Assembly (NCBI RefSeq): GCF_020010925.1
Contig: NZ_JAGJBZ010000001.1
Span: 3,327,001 to 3,391,000 of the forward strand
Length of the DNA stretch: 64,000 bases
Origin: Streptomyces griseiscabiei
GTDB lineage: Bacteria; Actinomycetota; Actinomycetes; Streptomycetales; Streptomycetaceae
Reading direction: 5' to 3'
Made by a program: the position numbers and the translations under genes. Shown piece by piece: positions 61,855 to 64,000 of the stretch (positions are counted from its first letter, which is position 1; each line of letters begins with the position of its first letter). Under the pieces are notes generated by a model. It was not told where the DNA came from. It ran no database searches and saw nothing but the letters and a program-made list of their open reading frames with translations.

Positions 61855-62649
61855 CTACGCCACGGGCCACGTGATCCAGGAGTCGGGCACCTCTTCGTCG
61901 AGACGGCGCACGTCACGACGTGCGAGCACCCGGCGCCGCAGCAACTCACCCGCGACCAGCCGGGCCACCGCGATCGCCCCCGGCGGGTTGAAGTGCGTGT
62001 TGTCCTGCTCGGTCCCGGTCCAGTTGAAGTACTTCTTGGTCTCCTCGACCCCGAGCCGCTGCCACAACGCGATCGACAGCGCCTGGATGTCGAGGAGGGC
62101 GACCCCCTCCTCCGCGGCGAGAGCGATCGCCGCTGCCGGATAGTCGCCGTGGGTCGCCACGGCGTTGCCGCTCGCGTCGAACTTTCTGCGCTCGACGGAG
62201 GTGGCGAGCACCGGCCGGGCGCCGCGCGCCCGCGCGCCGTCGATGTACTGGCGCAGATGGTCCTGGTACGTCGTCCACGGCTCGGTGTACCGCGTGGGAT
62301 CGGCGATCTTGGAGTCGTTGTGTCCGAACTGGACGACGAGGAAGTCCCCGGGCCGGATCGCCCCGAGGACGACGTCGAGCCGCCCCTCGTCGATGAAGCT
62401 CTTCGAACTACGGCCGTTCACGGCGTGGTTGGAGACGGACAGCCCCTTCCCGAGAAAGAAGGGAAGCGCCATGCCCCACCCCGTCTCGGGCGCGGCGTCG
62501 GCGTACTTCTGCGCGGCGGTGGAGTCACCGGCGATGTAGAGGGTGCGCCGACGCCGCGCCGACGCGGCGGAGGCGGTCCCGGTGGCGGCGGCACCGAGCG
62601 GAACAGCGGCGAGAGCCGCACCGGCGACTTGTCTACGAGTGAGCGACAC
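61855..62649 (-). CDS. Secreted rhamnogalacturonan acetylesterase (CE12-like, SGNH)
   Basis: The 264-residue precursor has a twin-arginine-like leader (TRRQVAGAALAAVPLGAAATGTASA). The SGNH hydrolase blocks are YIAGDSTA with the nucleophile serine, VNGRSSKSFIDEG, FLVVQFGHND and the late DNTHFNPPGA with the Asp/His pair. It removes acetyl groups from rhamnogalacturonan I. GTG start behind GGAAAGG. It is transcribed with the pectin genes downstream and the binding lipoprotein upstream. Confidence 0.93.
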   Translation of the reverse strand: MSLTRRQVAGAALAAVPLGAAATGTASAASARRRRTLYIAGDSTAAQKYADAAPETGWGMALPFFLGKGLSVSNHAVNGRSSKSFIDEGRLDVVLGAIRPGDFLVVQFGHNDSKIADPTRYTEPWTTYQDHLRQYIDGARARGARPVLATSVERRKFDASGNAVATHGDYPAAAIALAAEEGVALLDIQALSIALWQRLGVEETKKYFNWTGTEQDNTHFNPPGAIAVARLVAGELLRRRVLARRDVRRLDEEVPDSWITWPVA

Positions 62650-62669
62650 GTGCGGGTGCCTTTCCAGGA

Positions 62670-62775
62670 GGCCCCGCGCCCCGTCTTCCAGGGGCGCGGG
62701 GCGGTGACATGTGCGGCTCCGCCGCGTGGGCGCGACCGGCCGCACCGAATCCGCAGCCGGCCACGAACGAACCGG
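62670..62775 (+). repeat. Dispersed intergenic repeat family B, copy 3
   Basis: Contains GGGGCGCGGGGCGGTGACATG, then the shared core TGCGGCTCCGCCGCGTGGGC and CGACCGGCCGC. It sits between the lipoprotein and acetylesterase genes. Confidence 0.82.
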
Positions 62776-62784
62776 ACCGAGCTG

Positions 62785-64000
62785 TTAGCCCTTCTTCTGC
62801 TCACTCCACTCCGCCTGCGCCGTGTTCAGCTGCTCGGCAAGCGCGTCCAGGAATTCCTTCGCACTGCTCTGCCCGTCCATCACCTTCTGGAAGGCCGGCT
62901 CGTTGTCGGCCTTCGAGATCGTGTTCCAGTCCGGCAGGTAGTACGGCAGCTGCACGATCGTCGTCGACCCGTCACCGAGCGCGGCGGCGGCCAGCTTCGT
63001 CGGCTCGGCCTCGGAGATCCACGCGTCCTTGGCCGCGTCGTTGTTCGACGGCACCTGCCCGGCGGACTTGTTGAACTTGGAGTTCTCCTCGTGCGAGGTC
63101 GCGAACTCGATGAACTTCCAGGCGGCTTCCTTGTTCTTCGAGCTCTTGAACATGCCGAGCCCGTCGACCGGGTTGGACACCTGCACCCGCTTGCCGCCGG
63201 GCCCGGTCGGCTGCGGGATGCCCCGGAACTTGTCGCCGAACGCCTTCACATGGTCCTGGTACGACCCCAGGTTGTGGTTGAGCATCCCGATCGTGCCGGA
63301 GTCGAACTGCGCGACCATCTTGGTGAAGTCGTTGTTGAGGTCGGCCGCGGGCGTGACCTTCTTGTACAGGCCGACGTACTTCTCCAGGGCAGCGATGTTC
63401 TTCGGGTCGTTGACGGTGGCCTTCTCCCCGCTCGCGTCCCAGAACGAGGTGATCCCGGACTGCCCGTACATCGCGTCCAGCGCCTGCGCGATGGACCCGG
63501 CGCCACCGCGGATGGTGTAGCCGAACTCGTTCTTGTCCTTGTCGGTGAGCTTCTCGGCCGCCGCGTAGAACTTGTCCCAGTCGGTCGGGTCGGCGAGGCC
63601 CGCCGCCTTGAACAGGTCGGTGCGGTAGTAGAGGACACCGTTGTTGGCGGAGGTGGGGATCGAGTACAGGGCGTCGCCGCCGCCGGCGGACTTCAGCGAC
63701 TCGACCATCGCCTCGTTGAGCTTGCCGTTCAGGGAGGACTTGGCGAGCCGGCCGTCCAGCGGCTCCAGCGCGCCCTGCGCGGCGAACCCGGCGGCCATGG
63801 CCGCGCCGACACCGCCGACGTCCGGGAGACCGCCGCCCTGGATGGAGGTGTCGACCTTGGACTGGTACTCGGTGGCGGCGATCCCGACGTACTCGACCTT
63901 GATGTCCGGGTTGGCCTTCTCGAAGTCGGCGATGATCTCCTTCCAGATGTCGGTGCGGACACCGCCGTTGTTGTCCCAGAAGAGAACCTTGCCCTTGCCG
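62785..64000 (-). CDS. Sugar-binding protein of an ABC transporter, 5' end beyond window
   Basis: At least 405 residues are encoded; the frame is open to the right edge so the signal peptide is outside the window. It is a cluster B solute-binding protein, with KVLFWDNNGGVRTDIWKEIIADFEKANPDIKVEYV near its visible start, then YSIPTSANNGVLYYRTDLFKAAGL, GMLNHNLGSYQDHVKAFG and the C-terminal FQKVMDGQSSAKEFLDALAEQLN. Its place upstream of the pectin esterase and lyases on the same strand suggests uptake of pectic oligosaccharides. Permease genes presumably lie further right or upstream. Confidence 0.9.
   Translation of the reverse strand, partial: GKGKVLFWDNNGGVRTDIWKEIIADFEKANPDIKVEYVGIAATEYQSKVDTSIQGGGLPDVGGVGAAMAAGFAAQGALEPLDGRLAKSSLNGKLNEAMVESLKSAGGGDALYSIPTSANNGVLYYRTDLFKAAGLADPTDWDKFYAAAEKLTDKDKNEFGYTIRGGAGSIAQALDAMYGQSGITSFWDASGEKATVNDPKNIAALEKYVGLYKKVTPAADLNNDFTKMVAQFDSGTIGMLNHNLGSYQDHVKAFGDKFRGIPQPTGPGGKRVQVSNPVDGLGMFKSSKNKEAAWKFIEFATSHEENSKFNKSAGQVPSNNDAAKDAWISEAEPTKLAAAALGDGSTTIVQLPYYLPDWNTISKADNEPAFQKVMDGQSSAKEFLDALAEQLNTAQAEWSEQKKG

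Overview
The window is a stretch of Streptomyces chromosome. The evidence is very high G+C throughout, strong third-position GC bias that opens long antisense frames, frequent GTG starts, AGGAGG-like ribosome binding sites, and an ectoine/5-hydroxyectoine operon, a cobalamin riboswitch, an Scr1-type XRE/DUF397 pair and Pit-type phosphate transport. The gene order (pit, cobalamin genes, ectABCD, a class B penicillin-binding protein, an ECF sigma factor, pectate lyases) resembles what I recall of the S. coelicolor SCO1840s-SCO1880s neighbourhood. That is recollection, not a search.

Layout. 1-7.6 kb: a partial winged-helix-like protein, an alpha/beta hydrolase, a class II aldolase, a secreted GH25 lysozyme, a phosphate transporter behind a probable Pho box, and an XRE regulator with a DUF397 partner separated by two small membrane proteins. 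7.6-18.1 kb: a cobalamin riboswitch, then cobD(cbiB)-cobQ-[27-codon ORF]-chelatase-cobO-cobB, an opposite-strand ZIP transporter, then cobE-[34-codon ORF]-cbiX-cobC. No cobN is present. 18.1-24.9 kb: a carbohydrate uptake operon on the minus strand (two LplB/YtcP-type permeases, a lipoprotein, a LacI regulator and a DUF2264 protein) behind a promoter carrying a LacI-type palindrome. 25.1-32.7 kb: a 2.3 thousand-residue RHS polymorphic toxin with a Hint domain and a deaminase-like C-terminus, followed by a SUKH-like immunity gene. 32.7-37.6 kb: an amidohydrolase, a polar amino acid ABC transporter and an aminotransferase. 38.0-41.2 kb: ectABCD with a palindrome-rich leader.

41.2-51.4 kb: an ECF sigma factor with a zinc-finger/mycothiol-isomerase-like partner, a class V aminotransferase, a FrnE-type thioredoxin-fold protein, a DUF1349 protein, a ketoglutarate-semialdehyde-type dehydrogenase divergent from an IclR regulator, a penicillin-binding protein and an AzgA-type purine permease. 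51.6-53.4 kb: a SigE-family ECF sigma factor with a membrane-anchored partner, an ECF-promoter-like motif and a run of three hairpins that looks like an undescribed small RNA. 53.4-64 kb: a pectin-degradation island with two PL9-like lyases, a GH43-like protein, an esterase, two pectinesterases, a PL1 pectate lyase, a rhamnogalacturonan acetylesterase and a sugar-binding lipoprotein truncated by the window end.

How it fits together. The right-hand island secretes enzymes that demethylate, deacetylate and cleave pectin. The uptake operon at 18-25 kb belongs to a class often used for pectic oligosaccharides, and the dehydrogenase at 45.8 kb could finish uronate or aldarate oxidation. The sigma factor at 51.6 kb is the natural candidate for the two matching CAACC-N16-CGACC motifs, one upstream of a PL9 gene and one upstream of the hairpin RNA. 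Two families of dispersed intergenic repeats recur across the window.
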